DNA of 64,000 bases, taken from contig CAZEHJ010000002.1 in assembly GCA_964512485.1 (NCBI GenBank), positions 37,558 to 101,557 on the forward strand, read 5' to 3'. A program made the position numbers and the translations under genes. Origin of the DNA: CAZEHJ01 sp964512485. Lineage in GTDB: Bacteria; Bacteroidota; Rhodothermia; Rhodothermales; UBA10348. Below the pieces are notes generated by a model. The model ran no database searches. It saw only the letters and a list, made by a program, of their open reading frames with translations, and was not told where the DNA came from. This document shows, in pieces, positions 17,738-25,846 of the stretch; position 1 is the stretch's first letter; the number at the start of each line of letters is the position of its first letter.

Positions 17738-18715
17738 TCAAAAGTCGATGTACTGAATTTGGCCCATTCTCTCAGCTGCCGTGTATATCGCACCTGCGAC
17801 CGTCAGGTCCTGAATCGCGATTCCTGAGCTGTCAAAGACGGTGATTTGAGAGTCTGAAGTGCGACCCGGGGCATTGTTCGATGTCACCAATCCGATCGGA
17901 CAGATATCGGATGCAGAATCGATTATTCCTTCTTTATGGCCGTGTTGGAACTCTCCAATGACGACTGATTGTCGGGGGAAATCAGCGAACAAGCTGGCAC
18001 GCGTCAGAATGGCGGTGTCGAGTTCGTGCTTGCCGACGTCGTCCGCTCCCATAGCCGAGATGTGCATGCCCTCTTCGATCCATTCATCCTCGACCAACGC
18101 TTCTTCCGAAGGCGTGACCGTGACCAGGATGTCGGATCCTCGAACGGCCTCTTCGGCGCTTGTAAACCTGATTTCGGTCCGCATGTCTTCGAGACGCCGT
18201 GCGATCCAGTCCGCCCTTGCCTGTGACCTTGTCGAGATTTTAATGAGGTCCAGATCACGGATCTCTGCCACAGCCCTGATTTCCTGCTCGGCCTGATGAC
18301 CCGCGCCAATGACACCCAGAACCCGCGCATCAGCTCGGGCCAGATGAGACACCGCTATCGCATCGCCGGCGGCGGTTCGATACCCATTCAGAAAATTAGC
18401 ATTTATCAATGCAAATGGGAATCCAGTTTCGGGATCAAACAGGAGGATCGTTGATCCATGAGCAGGCAGGCCTTTGTCCTGATTGCCGGCCCAATACGTT
18501 CCACACTTGAACCCTACCATTCTGTTGTCGCGATCCAGACCTGACTTGATGGCGAATGCTTCACCGTCGTTCAGGCCCGTGCCGATAACCACATCGAACG
18601 CTCGGGCACGATCGATAGCCACAGCCTGGTATGCCGCCTGTACTGCGTCGAAGGCCAGTTGACGCGTTACGATTTCCCGGACAGTCTCCTCGGATATAAC
18701 AGCAAGTTTATCCAT
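17738..18715 (-). CDS. Ornithine cyclodeaminase / mu-crystallin family protein
   Basis: 325 residues. The central Rossmann fold has GVIGAGHQAEQEIRA, and the N-terminal part carries the KCGTYWAGN and NANFLNGYRTAA stretches typical of the family. Members include ornithine cyclodeaminase, alanine dehydrogenase, ketimine reductase and iminosuccinate reductase (BhcD), so substrate assignment needs context. The gene is first in an apparent three-gene unit with a D-threonine-aldolase-like enzyme and an amino acid permease. A ketimine or imino acid formed from a beta-hydroxy amino acid is therefore a reasonable substrate guess. Confidence 0.85.
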   Translation of the reverse strand: MDKLAVISEETVREIVTRQLAFDAVQAAYQAVAIDRARAFDVVIGTGLNDGEAFAIKSGLDRDNRMVGFKCGTYWAGNQDKGLPAHGSTILLFDPETGFPFALINANFLNGYRTAAGDAIAVSHLARADARVLGVIGAGHQAEQEIRAVAEIRDLDLIKISTRSQARADWIARRLEDMRTEIRFTSAEEAVRGSDILVTVTPSEEALVEDEWIEEGMHISAMGADDVGKHELDTAILTRASLFADFPRQSVVIGEFQHGHKEGIIDSASDICPIGLVTSNNAPGRTSDSQITVFDSSGIAIQDLTVAGAIYTAAERMGQIQYIDF

Positions 18716-18890
18716 TCCAGAGGTCTCGAGGCTGATTCAGGTGGGTGTTCAATGGGCTGATGGTCAACGTAACAGATTTGAGCATATCATTCCATATTTA
18801 TCTGAATCGATTACATTGGAAGCAGCTCGCACCCGGGGACTCAACATTGTACTCGTTCCGAGCTTCTAATTTTATGGAGACCCCATCGAT

Positions 18891-19625
18891 ATGAAAACAT
18901 TTATCCTGGCCTTTCTGGTTGTTGGTCTGGCAGCCTGTTCTCACCCACCCGAAGAGCTGCACTGGTCCTATTCAGGCGCTGACGGGCCTGAGAACTGGGG
19001 TGAACTAGCTCCAGATTTCGCGATGTGTTCGTCGGGTATGAGCCAATCGCCAATCGACATATCTGGTTTTGTCGAAGAGGAACTGGATCCGATCGAACTT
19101 CACTATCTCGCAAATGGCGGCGAAGTCCTGAACAATGGCCACGCAATCCAAGTTAATTATGGGTCTGGCAGCACGCTTCAGGTCGGCGACCGATCGTTTG
19201 AGTTGAAGCAATTTCACTTCCATTCTCCGAGTGAGAACACGATTGAGGGTGAATCCTTTCCCATGGAAATGCATCTGGTCCATTCTGATGAGGCCGGTAA
19301 TCTGGCTGTGTTGGGGGTCATGTTTCAGGAGGGTGAAGAAAATGCTGCGCTGGGCGAGGTTTGGAGCGGAATTCCCGCGGTCGAGGGAGAGATTGCAGTA
19401 CTATCGCCTGTCGTAAACGCTCGAGACCTGGTACCACAGGACTTGAGCTCATATCGATTTGATGGCTCACTCACGACACCCCCGTGCTCGGAAGGCGTAA
19501 TGTGGATGGTTGCATCTTCAGCTGTCACCGCGTCAGCTTCCCAGTTGGGCGTCGTAGCAGAACATCTGGGGCACGGCAATAGCCGGCCGGTTCAACCACG
19601 AAATGAAAGGTCCATCCTGAAATAG
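18891..19625 (+). CDS. Alpha-class carbonic anhydrase, lipoprotein
   Basis: 244 residues. A lipoprotein signal ends in LAAC (Cys16). The alpha carbonic anhydrase signatures are complete: WSYSGADGPENWGEL near 25-39, QSPIDI at 52-57, the zinc ligands His109, His111 (FHFHSPSEN) and His128 (MEMHLVH), and SLTTPPCSEGV near the end, with Cys46 and that Cys as the likely disulfide. It interconverts CO2 and bicarbonate outside the cytoplasm, probably anchored to a membrane. The gene is preceded by a 175-base divergent region shared with the OCD-family gene and has TGGAG upstream of the ATG. Confidence 0.93.
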   Translation: MKTFILAFLVVGLAACSHPPEELHWSYSGADGPENWGELAPDFAMCSSGMSQSPIDISGFVEEELDPIELHYLANGGEVLNNGHAIQVNYGSGSTLQVGDRSFELKQFHFHSPSENTIEGESFPMEMHLVHSDEAGNLAVLGVMFQEGEENAALGEVWSGIPAVEGEIAVLSPVVNARDLVPQDLSSYRFDGSLTTPPCSEGVMWMVASSAVTASASQLGVVAEHLGHGNSRPVQPRNERSILK

Positions 19626-19915
19626 CCCGCAGCTTCTATCGGCCGCTCATCTACGCCAACGAGATCAATGACTTCCACATCGCTGATACTATTGGTAACT
19701 CAGCTGGAACCGTCACAGCTCTGTTCATGATTATCACGATGACCCAGACTGGCAAAGTCAACGACTGGCAGTTATTTGCGATGGTCTTTTCCGGGCTCGT
19801 TGGCTACGAGTTGATCAGTGGCTCAGGCTCCCACGCCATCGATAATCTGGACCTGATCGCAACCGTGGTCTTTACGCTGCTCTCAGCCTTTTTTTTATCG
19901 GGTCTTGAGGCCTGA
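19607..19915 (+). CDS. Small membrane protein with no normal start codon, possibly N-terminally truncated
   Basis: An open frame of 102 codons before its TGA. The first ATG is only at 19727 (62 residues), yet the codons before it read convincingly as protein (YRPLIYANEINDFHIADTIG) and run straight into two hydrophobic helices near the middle and the C-terminus. No ATG, GTG or TTG lies between the upstream in-frame TGA and position 19727. Either an unusual start is used, or the true N-terminus was lost to a frameshift or deletion near the end of the carbonic anhydrase gene, with which the frame overlaps by 19 bases. Function unknown. Confidence 0.5.
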   Translation, partial: KVHPEIARSFYRPLIYANEINDFHIADTIGNSAGTVTALFMIITMTQTGKVNDWQLFAMVFSGLVGYELISGSGSHAIDNLDLIATVVFTLLSAFFLSGLEA

Positions 19916-20031
19916 TAAAGGTGGGGTGAACGGGCAGGACTCTTCGGGCTAGGCAGCGGGCGAATGTCAGCGGCCCTCTCTGTATAATTCGATTGGAATA
20001 AGCTACTTTGACGTCAGTACGTAATGTGTTT

Positions 20032-20058
20032 GCCGCCGGCCGCTTTGCGGCCGGCGGC
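20032..20058. terminator. GC-rich perfect hairpin, possible terminator or leader stem
   Basis: GCCGCCGGCCGC at 20032-20043 pairs with GCGGCCGGCGGC at 20047-20058 across a 3-base loop: twelve base pairs, all G-C. No T-run follows, so intrinsic termination is uncertain. It lies 37 bases before the YciI-like gene and downstream of a TATAAT at 19983-19988, so it could instead be an mRNA leader stem. Confidence 0.5.
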
Positions 20059-20095
20059 ATGATTTCCTTCTCCAAAAACTGAAGACCAATCAATC

Positions 20096-20407
20096 ATGCC
20101 TGAGTTTATTATCGCTTACCGCGGTGGCAAGAAGCCCGAAACACCAGAAGAAGGAGCCAAACAGTTTCAGCGTTGGAAGGTGTGGTTGGAAGACCTGGGT
20201 GAAGCCGTTGTAAATCCGGGGACACCATTAGGTCCGATGAAAACCGTTTCTGGATCAGATGTGACCGACAATACAGACGAAGAACGGCTGACTGGTTTTT
20301 CGATTGTCAGAGCCGAAGATCTGGATGAAGCTATCGAGATGGCCAAGAAGTGCCCGTTTTTGGAAATGGGATCTCTTGACGTTGCACAGGTCATGCAGCT
20401 GCCCTGA
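20096..20407 (+). CDS. YCII-related domain protein
   Basis: 103 residues of the small ferredoxin-like YciI/DGPF fold. Family-like features are the opening EFIIAYRGG, the LGEAVVNPGTPLGPMKTV centre and TGFSIVRAEDLDEAIEMAKKCP. These dimeric proteins are of uncertain function; some have hydrolase or muconolactone-isomerase-like relatives and some accompany sigma factors. The next gene, a VOC protein, begins about 60 bases later on the same strand. No signal peptide, so cytoplasmic. Confidence 0.85.
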   Translation: MPEFIIAYRGGKKPETPEEGAKQFQRWKVWLEDLGEAVVNPGTPLGPMKTVSGSDVTDNTDEERLTGFSIVRAEDLDEAIEMAKKCPFLEMGSLDVAQVMQLP

Positions 20408-20468
20408 CCTCGATAGTCCATTTTGCCTCGATTCCCGACTCCGATCGAAAAGTACCATGAGATCTGCG

Positions 20469-20834
20469 ATGGACAATCACGACAAGATCCACTACATCGA
20501 AATGATGGCGAGCGACCTGGAATCAACCAAGTCATTCTTCAGGCGCGTGTTTGGGTGGGATTTCCAGGATTATGGTCCGGACTATTGCTCTTTCCTGAAT
20601 GCCGGATTAGATGGAGGTTTTCATCGAGCAGACCTCAAGGCTGACACGGCGAACGGCAGCGCCCTCGTGGTGCTCTACAGCTCAAATCTTGAAGAAACCC
20701 GGCAGAATGTCACAGATTCTGGAGGATTGATCAAAAAGGATATTTTCTCGTTCCCCGGCGGCCGCCGATTCCATTTCACTGAGCCCAGTGGAAATGAATT
20801 TGCTGTCTGGTCGGATCAGGGAATGGATCAATAG
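20469..20834 (+). CDS. VOC family protein (glyoxalase/dioxygenase superfamily)
   Basis: 121 residues from the ATG at 20469; an ATG at 20457 would add four residues, and neither has a strong ribosome binding site. The first beta-alpha-beta module is IHYIEMMASDLESTKSFFRRVFGWDF and the second ends FTEPSGNEFAVWSDQ, which is typical of VOC proteins. His8 and Glu in the C-terminal EPSGNEF are candidate metal ligands. The fold is shared by glyoxalases, fosfomycin resistance proteins and antibiotic binders, so no reaction can be assigned. It lies 11 bases before the aminotransferase gene. Confidence 0.83.
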   Translation: MDNHDKIHYIEMMASDLESTKSFFRRVFGWDFQDYGPDYCSFLNAGLDGGFHRADLKADTANGSALVVLYSSNLEETRQNVTDSGGLIKKDIFSFPGGRRFHFTEPSGNEFAVWSDQGMDQ

Positions 20835-20845
20835 AGGTCTCCATC

Positions 20846-21985
20846 ATGACCGACGCCTTATTGGACCGTTTACTTTTTCCGTGCCTGGAAGACTCCGTCT
20901 ATCTGAATCAGGCCGCATTGGGTTTGATCGGCCAGCCCGCGACGCAGACGATGCACGAGTTTCTAGATTCAGTTGCCAGACACGGGAATCTGAAGATGGA
21001 CGACGACGAGGAAGTAGAGTTCTTCGAGTCGTTGCGAGCACTCGGCGGCGAGCTCTTGAATTGTGACACCGAGAGTGTGGCGATTCTGTCGTGCGCCAGC
21101 GAGTTGCTGGGTCAGCTTCCCTTCCTGATTCATCCTCCCGCTGGGAAACATGTTCTGGCTGTTTCAACCGATTTTCCGGCGCTGACCCGTCCCTGGCTTC
21201 GCTACGCGCAGGCAAACGACCGCGAGGTGCGTTTCGTTGATGACGATCCCGCTTGCGATTTGACGGATAGAATCATCGAAAACATTGATTCATCGACCGC
21301 GGTTGTTGCAGTCAGTCTCGTTCAATACGCCACGGGAACGTTGATCGATGTCGGCCGACTCCGACAGGCAACCTTGACCGTCGGCGCCCGGCTCGTCGTT
21401 GATGTCACGCAAGCCGCCGGAGCCGTGAAAGTTGACGCGCGGTCGTGGGGGGCAGATGCGGTGGTGACCAGCGGATACAAATGGCTTGGTGGACATGGTG
21501 GGGTTGCGCTCGGCACGGTTTCCCACGACTTGCTGAATCAGGCGCCGATTCTTCCCGGATGGATGGGAGCTCCAGACGCCTTCGATTTCGACGCCACGCG
21601 CGTGGACTTCGCGCCAGGAGGACGGCGGTTCACGCAGTCTACGATGTCCTATGTATCCATGGCTGGCCTCAAGACCGCCATCCAACAGTTGCTTTCGCTC
21701 GGAATGGACAAAATTGAACACCATGCCCGAGGCCTTGCCATGTCTCTGGTTGAAGATGTCGAGGAAACGGGCTGGACGCCTTTTCGCGAGATCGGCGACT
21801 CCGCCGCTTCTTCTCACCTCGTATCTCTTGCTCACCCTACCATGAATGCCGCCGAGATCGCAGAAAAACTTCGAAAGAACCGGGTGGTGTGCGGCGTTCG
21901 AAACGGCCGCATACGGGTATCAATCGCGCCTTTCAACAATTCTGAAGATGTATCAGCATTGGTTGCAGTTCTGAAGGGGCCGTAG
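20846..21985 (+). CDS. Aminotransferase class V-fold PLP-dependent enzyme
   Basis: 379 residues of PLP fold type I. The cofactor lysine is Lys212 in TSGYKWLGGHGG, preceded by the VDVTQAAGAV segment whose Asp contacts the pyridine nitrogen. It resembles the cysteine desulfurase / isopenicillin epimerase-like branch but has no obvious active-site Cys loop near the C-terminus, so desulfurase activity is not supported. Kynureninase- or epimerase-like chemistry is possible. The gene follows the VOC gene by 11 bases and may be co-transcribed with it. Confidence 0.85.
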   Translation: MTDALLDRLLFPCLEDSVYLNQAALGLIGQPATQTMHEFLDSVARHGNLKMDDDEEVEFFESLRALGGELLNCDTESVAILSCASELLGQLPFLIHPPAGKHVLAVSTDFPALTRPWLRYAQANDREVRFVDDDPACDLTDRIIENIDSSTAVVAVSLVQYATGTLIDVGRLRQATLTVGARLVVDVTQAAGAVKVDARSWGADAVVTSGYKWLGGHGGVALGTVSHDLLNQAPILPGWMGAPDAFDFDATRVDFAPGGRRFTQSTMSYVSMAGLKTAIQQLLSLGMDKIEHHARGLAMSLVEDVEETGWTPFREIGDSAASSHLVSLAHPTMNAAEIAEKLRKNRVVCGVRNGRIRVSIAPFNNSEDVSALVAVLKGP

Positions 21986-22134
21986 GCCCATTCGAACTGA
22001 ATCCTCAGATATATTTTGATTGCTTCAGAGAGATTCCCACTGGCGAGAATGATCGCGAATAGGTACTCTTGACAGAACGCCGGAGATTGTTGCCGGGGCC
22101 GTGGAAATGTCACATAGTCTGGAGAGCAAATGTT

Positions 22135-22509
22135 ATGTCAGTAAAAGTGGGTCGTATCCTGATTGTCGCTGTCGCAGCGGAAGTGGCAGCAGTGCTGATA
22201 CTGGTATTGGCGGTAGCAATTTTTGGCCCGAGAGACCCTGAAGGTGCCGCTCAGTATGCCCAGTCGTTGGGAATGTGGTTGGGTCCAATAGCAGGATTCG
22301 TGATGTGTGTCATTGGAGGGTGGTTCGTGTCCAAGAATCTGGCAGAAAAGCATGTTCTCAACGGCTTTGTTCTCGGAGCGGCCGTAGCCGCTATAGACGT
22401 GACGATACTCGTTGCAGGAGGAGCTGAGTTCCAGATGGTGTTTGTGGTTTCAAACATTGGACGAGTTGTAGCCGGTACACTGGGTGGATGGCTGGCCTCC
22501 AGATCCTGA
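22135..22509 (+). CDS. Small four-helix membrane protein of unknown function
   Basis: 124 residues from the ATG at 22135; the frame opens 22 codons earlier, but the charged upstream part has no hydrophobic character. Four transmembrane segments are apparent (about 7-28, 46-64, 77-95, 100-118), with a GxxxG-rich last helix. No motif that I recognise. The downstream acetyltransferase starts 11 bases after the stop, so the two probably share an mRNA. Confidence 0.72.
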   Translation: MSVKVGRILIVAVAAEVAAVLILVLAVAIFGPRDPEGAAQYAQSLGMWLGPIAGFVMCVIGGWFVSKNLAEKHVLNGFVLGAAVAAIDVTILVAGGAEFQMVFVVSNIGRVVAGTLGGWLASRS

Positions 22510-22520
22510 ATCCTACCGCC

Positions 22521-22958
22521 ATGAATTCTCCGGCAGTGACAATTCGACCTGCAAGACCGTTGGATGCCAATCAACTGGTTTCATTGTTGGAAACTGTCGG
22601 ATTTTCTGAATCTACGCTGGAAATCGAGTCCAGGATAGCAGAAAAGGGGCGTTCTGGAGATGTGGTCCTGGTCGCGGTTGATGGGTCACGCGTTCTGGGA
22701 ATCGTGACAGCACATCTGGTGCCGCTTCTGCATAGACCAGCACCCGTCGGCAGAATCACTCTGTTGACTGTTGACCAGCGTGTTCACGGCCAGGGTATCG
22801 GTAGCGCATTGCTCGCGAGGGCCGAAGGTGAGTTGATAGCCCTGGGCTGTACAATTATCGAAGTTATCAGCAATCAACGCTACGCTGATTCCCACGGATT
22901 CTACGAGCACCTCGGCTATGAAATGACGAGCCTCAAATTCAAGAAGTTGATCAGCTGA
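22521..22958 (+). CDS. GNAT family N-acetyltransferase
   Basis: 145 residues from the ATG at 22521. The acetyl-CoA-binding motif A is seen as LLTVDQRVHGQGIGSALL (R/Q-x-x-G-x-G/A), followed by the GCTIIEVISNQRYADSHGFYEHLGYE segment of motif B. These enzymes transfer acetyl groups to amines of small molecules or proteins; the acceptor is unknown. It converges with the beta-barrel receptor gene, whose stop is 14 bases away; I see no obvious terminator between them. Confidence 0.87.
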   Translation: MNSPAVTIRPARPLDANQLVSLLETVGFSESTLEIESRIAEKGRSGDVVLVAVDGSRVLGIVTAHLVPLLHRPAPVGRITLLTVDQRVHGQGIGSALLARAEGELIALGCTIIEVISNQRYADSHGFYEHLGYEMTSLKFKKLIS

Positions 22959-22972
22959 GAAAGCAACCAGTC

Positions 22973-25762
22973 TTAGCGCCTGCCACCACCACCGCGACCA
23001 CCACGTCCTCCCGGACCCATGCCGGACAGCTTGTGTACCACGCGCAGCATGACATATCGGCCAAGAGTTTCGATTCGTTCTTCTTGAACATAGCTCGAGA
23101 AGTTCGAGAAATTGACTCCCTGGTTTTGATCCAACAGGTCGAGGCCAACAAGCTCGATTTCCGTTCTGCCGTCGGGCAACAGTCTTGATATGGACGCTTC
23201 GAGAAGGGCCAGATTGTCGTTAGATCCGAATACGTCTGAATCAAATCGGCGCAAGTTGATCGATGAACCAACTGTCCAGGACTGGCCCAGGTACGCTTCG
23301 CCACTGAAACGCACTGAGTTGTTGATGTAGCTCTGATTCAGTCGAGAGTTGAGGGAATAGTTCAGATTATTGTAGGTGGCGCTTACGCTTGCCCTAATCT
23401 CAAACTGGTCTTTGATTCGATTGTCGAACGAAACCGTCGTCGTATTTCGGATGATTCGACTGTCATTCTCCTCGCCGTTGATCAACTGAGTCCCAGTGGA
23501 ATGGGTGATGTTGTTGTCAATATTGAGGTTGACGCCGAGTTTGCGAATGGGCGATCCAAAACGAACACGTGCTGAGCTGGACAGTCCACTTTTTGCGTTC
23601 ACGTTGGTGATAGTCTGCTTAAGCTGGCTATCGATTGTTCGCGCCTGGACAATCTGGTTTTTCGAATAGGTCGATCGAATTGATGCGAAAACATTGATGA
23701 ACGTGAACTGGTCGAAAAAACGATAGTCAGAATAAATGCTGTGTCGATATTCTGGAATCAGATCCGGGTTGCCCGTATACACGTTGAGAGGATCCGAATT
23801 ATCTGAGAAAGGCTGAAGCTGGGTCAGTGAAGGTTCGCGCGTTGAAGTTGTGTATCGAGCCGACAACGTGCTTGTTTCTGACAACGTTTTGCGAAAGACG
23901 ACAGAGGGCAGAATGTGCGTGTAGCCGTTACTGATATTCTGATCCCGGTTGACAATCGTTCCTTCAAGATCAGACGTTTGAACCGTGAGGGCAGCATTCA
24001 GCGATTGTTCGCGATTGGATCGATTCAAGCGTGCTGTTCCTTTCCAGTAGGAATAGCTGCGATTGAATTCGGAGCTCAAAAGCTCATTCAGTGTTGAACC
24101 ACCGGCATTGATGTCAAAAAACGACTTGGTCTCGTCCTGGTCCTGCACTTGGCGTTCGCCCGAGAGTTCCAGCGTTGCGAAACCGAGCGGTTCGGTTAAC
24201 GAAAGTCGGTATTGTTGCGAAAGTTGATCTCCGACAGTGGACTGAAGCTGAGCGACCTCGTCATAGGTCATCAGATCGGTTCGTGGGTCAATCGTTCCAA
24301 GTGTCGATGTCAGATCTGCGGAGAGGTCAGAATCGTTGAGTGAGGTCCGGGAATACAGGATCAGGCTTCTGCCTGCTTCATTGAGTTTGCGTCTCCAGGT
24401 CAGCCTTGCTGAACCCTGCGTTTTGTCTCCACTCGTGAAGTACTGAGTCAAAGCGGAATTTGAGCCTCTGTTGTCATTTCCAGCTGTCGCTGAATTACTC
24501 GTCAGACCCAGGCTGGAACTGGCAAAGGAAAGGTCACTACGTAATCTCATATCGTGCCCTTCACTGAAAGTAAACTGGGCATTGATGTTGACACGGTGCG
24601 CAATGTTTTCGCTCGACTGGTCCGATGACAATTGGGTCAGCGAAGACAAGCTCGAGCCCAAAACGCTCTCCTGGTTCACAAAACGATTCTGATTGTTGTC
24701 CAGGCTGCTGCGGAAATAGCTGGTACGAACCCATGTTTTATCACTGAAGTCATGGCTCGCATTCAGGCCCAGCGCGAGTGTTTCCGCGAACCCGTCATTC
24801 AGCCGACCGCCTACCTGGATGCCGCCACCACCCATTCCGTCGCGCATATTCTGCATGCCTCCAGAAAACGTGATGAACTCACTCCATCCGAAGGTGGTTT
24901 TGTTGACATTATTGGCATTGGCGATAAGCGCCAGTTGCGTATTGGAATTAAATCGATTGATACTTGCCTGACCATCATAGCGTCGCTGGTCAGAATTCTC
25001 ACCGCCAAACCCTCCGGATACGTTTCCGAAATAGCCTGACTTGGCATCTTCTTTTAATTCCAGATTTATCGTTCTTTGCTCTTCACCGTCCTCAATGCCT
25101 GTGAACTCGGCGGTGTCCGACTGCTTGTCATAAACCTGAACGCTCTCAACTGCATCGGCGGGTAGGTTTTTAGTGGCAATCGTGGCATCACTTCCGAAAA
25201 ATTCTTTTCCGTCAACCAAAACATTTTGAACGGTCTCGCCCTGCGCTGTTATCGTTCCGTCTTCTTCAACCTCAATGCCTGGAAGTCTTCTCAGCAGATC
25301 TTCCACGACGGCGTTAGGCCTTGTCGCAAAGGCAGCCGCGTTGTAGGAAAGGGTGTCCTTGGAAACACGAAACGGAATGTGTTCAGCGCTTACAACAAGT
25401 TCGTCCAGTTCTGAGACGAGCACGTGCAGCGTATGCTGACCCACGTCGACATTGGCATTTGCAACTTCGAAATTTTCCCGGATTGTCTGGAATCCCACGA
25501 ACGAAATCTGCAGGATGTACTCACCTGCCACGAGGCGCTTCATTGTGAAGGCGCCTTTGTTATCACTCGTTGCGAATTTGGTGAGCACCGAATCCGCCCG
25601 TGTGAGGGCGACGATTGTTGCCGACGGTATACCAACACCGCTTGTGTCCACCACGACTCCGGATACGTCAAAACGACTGTTTTGGGCGGAGATTTCCTGC
25701 ACACTGAAGGTGAGGACCACGATGGCGATACCCGTTATAATAATCCTGGCTGTCTGTTTCAC
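22973..25762 (-). CDS. Outer membrane beta-barrel protein with carboxypeptidase-regulatory-like N-domain (TonB-receptor-like)
   Basis: 929 residues from a GTG at 25762, chosen because the signal peptide (VKQTARIIITGIAIVVLTFS) begins there; an ATG at 25867 would overlap the GLPGLI gene. Next comes a carboxypeptidase-regulatory beta-sandwich (FDVSGVVVDTSGVGIPSATI), a plug with LRRLPGIEVEEDGTITAQGE and VLVDGKEFFGSD, and a long barrel with ARYTTSTREPSLTQLQPF. No TonB box is evident. The C-terminus is a Gly/Arg-rich tail (GRGGRGGGGRR) instead of the usual aromatic end. It follows a GLPGLI gene, the standard pairing in Bacteroidota. Transport substrate unknown. Confidence 0.87.
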   Translation of the reverse strand: MKQTARIIITGIAIVVLTFSVQEISAQNSRFDVSGVVVDTSGVGIPSATIVALTRADSVLTKFATSDNKGAFTMKRLVAGEYILQISFVGFQTIRENFEVANANVDVGQHTLHVLVSELDELVVSAEHIPFRVSKDTLSYNAAAFATRPNAVVEDLLRRLPGIEVEEDGTITAQGETVQNVLVDGKEFFGSDATIATKNLPADAVESVQVYDKQSDTAEFTGIEDGEEQRTINLELKEDAKSGYFGNVSGGFGGENSDQRRYDGQASINRFNSNTQLALIANANNVNKTTFGWSEFITFSGGMQNMRDGMGGGGIQVGGRLNDGFAETLALGLNASHDFSDKTWVRTSYFRSSLDNNQNRFVNQESVLGSSLSSLTQLSSDQSSENIAHRVNINAQFTFSEGHDMRLRSDLSFASSSLGLTSNSATAGNDNRGSNSALTQYFTSGDKTQGSARLTWRRKLNEAGRSLILYSRTSLNDSDLSADLTSTLGTIDPRTDLMTYDEVAQLQSTVGDQLSQQYRLSLTEPLGFATLELSGERQVQDQDETKSFFDINAGGSTLNELLSSEFNRSYSYWKGTARLNRSNREQSLNAALTVQTSDLEGTIVNRDQNISNGYTHILPSVVFRKTLSETSTLSARYTTSTREPSLTQLQPFSDNSDPLNVYTGNPDLIPEYRHSIYSDYRFFDQFTFINVFASIRSTYSKNQIVQARTIDSQLKQTITNVNAKSGLSSSARVRFGSPIRKLGVNLNIDNNITHSTGTQLINGEENDSRIIRNTTTVSFDNRIKDQFEIRASVSATYNNLNYSLNSRLNQSYINNSVRFSGEAYLGQSWTVGSSINLRRFDSDVFGSNDNLALLEASISRLLPDGRTEIELVGLDLLDQNQGVNFSNFSSYVQEERIETLGRYVMLRVVHKLSGMGPGGRGGRGGGGRR

Positions 25763-25801
25763 TTTTTGCCTGTTTACGATGTTCTGGTAATTGATTGGGC
25801 T

Positions 25802-25846
25802 GGCGGGTTGAATTGTGGCGAGTTGAATATTGGCGAGCTGATTAGT
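25802..25846. repeat. Three imperfect 15-base tandem repeats
   Basis: GGCGGGTTGAATTGT, GGCGAGTTGAATATT and GGCGAGCTGATTAGT follow each other directly. They span the gap between the GLPGLI stop and the receptor's start on the minus strand, where they form the receptor's mRNA leader. If the upstream ATG at 25867 were used they would be translated as a repeating peptide. Confidence 0.6.
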
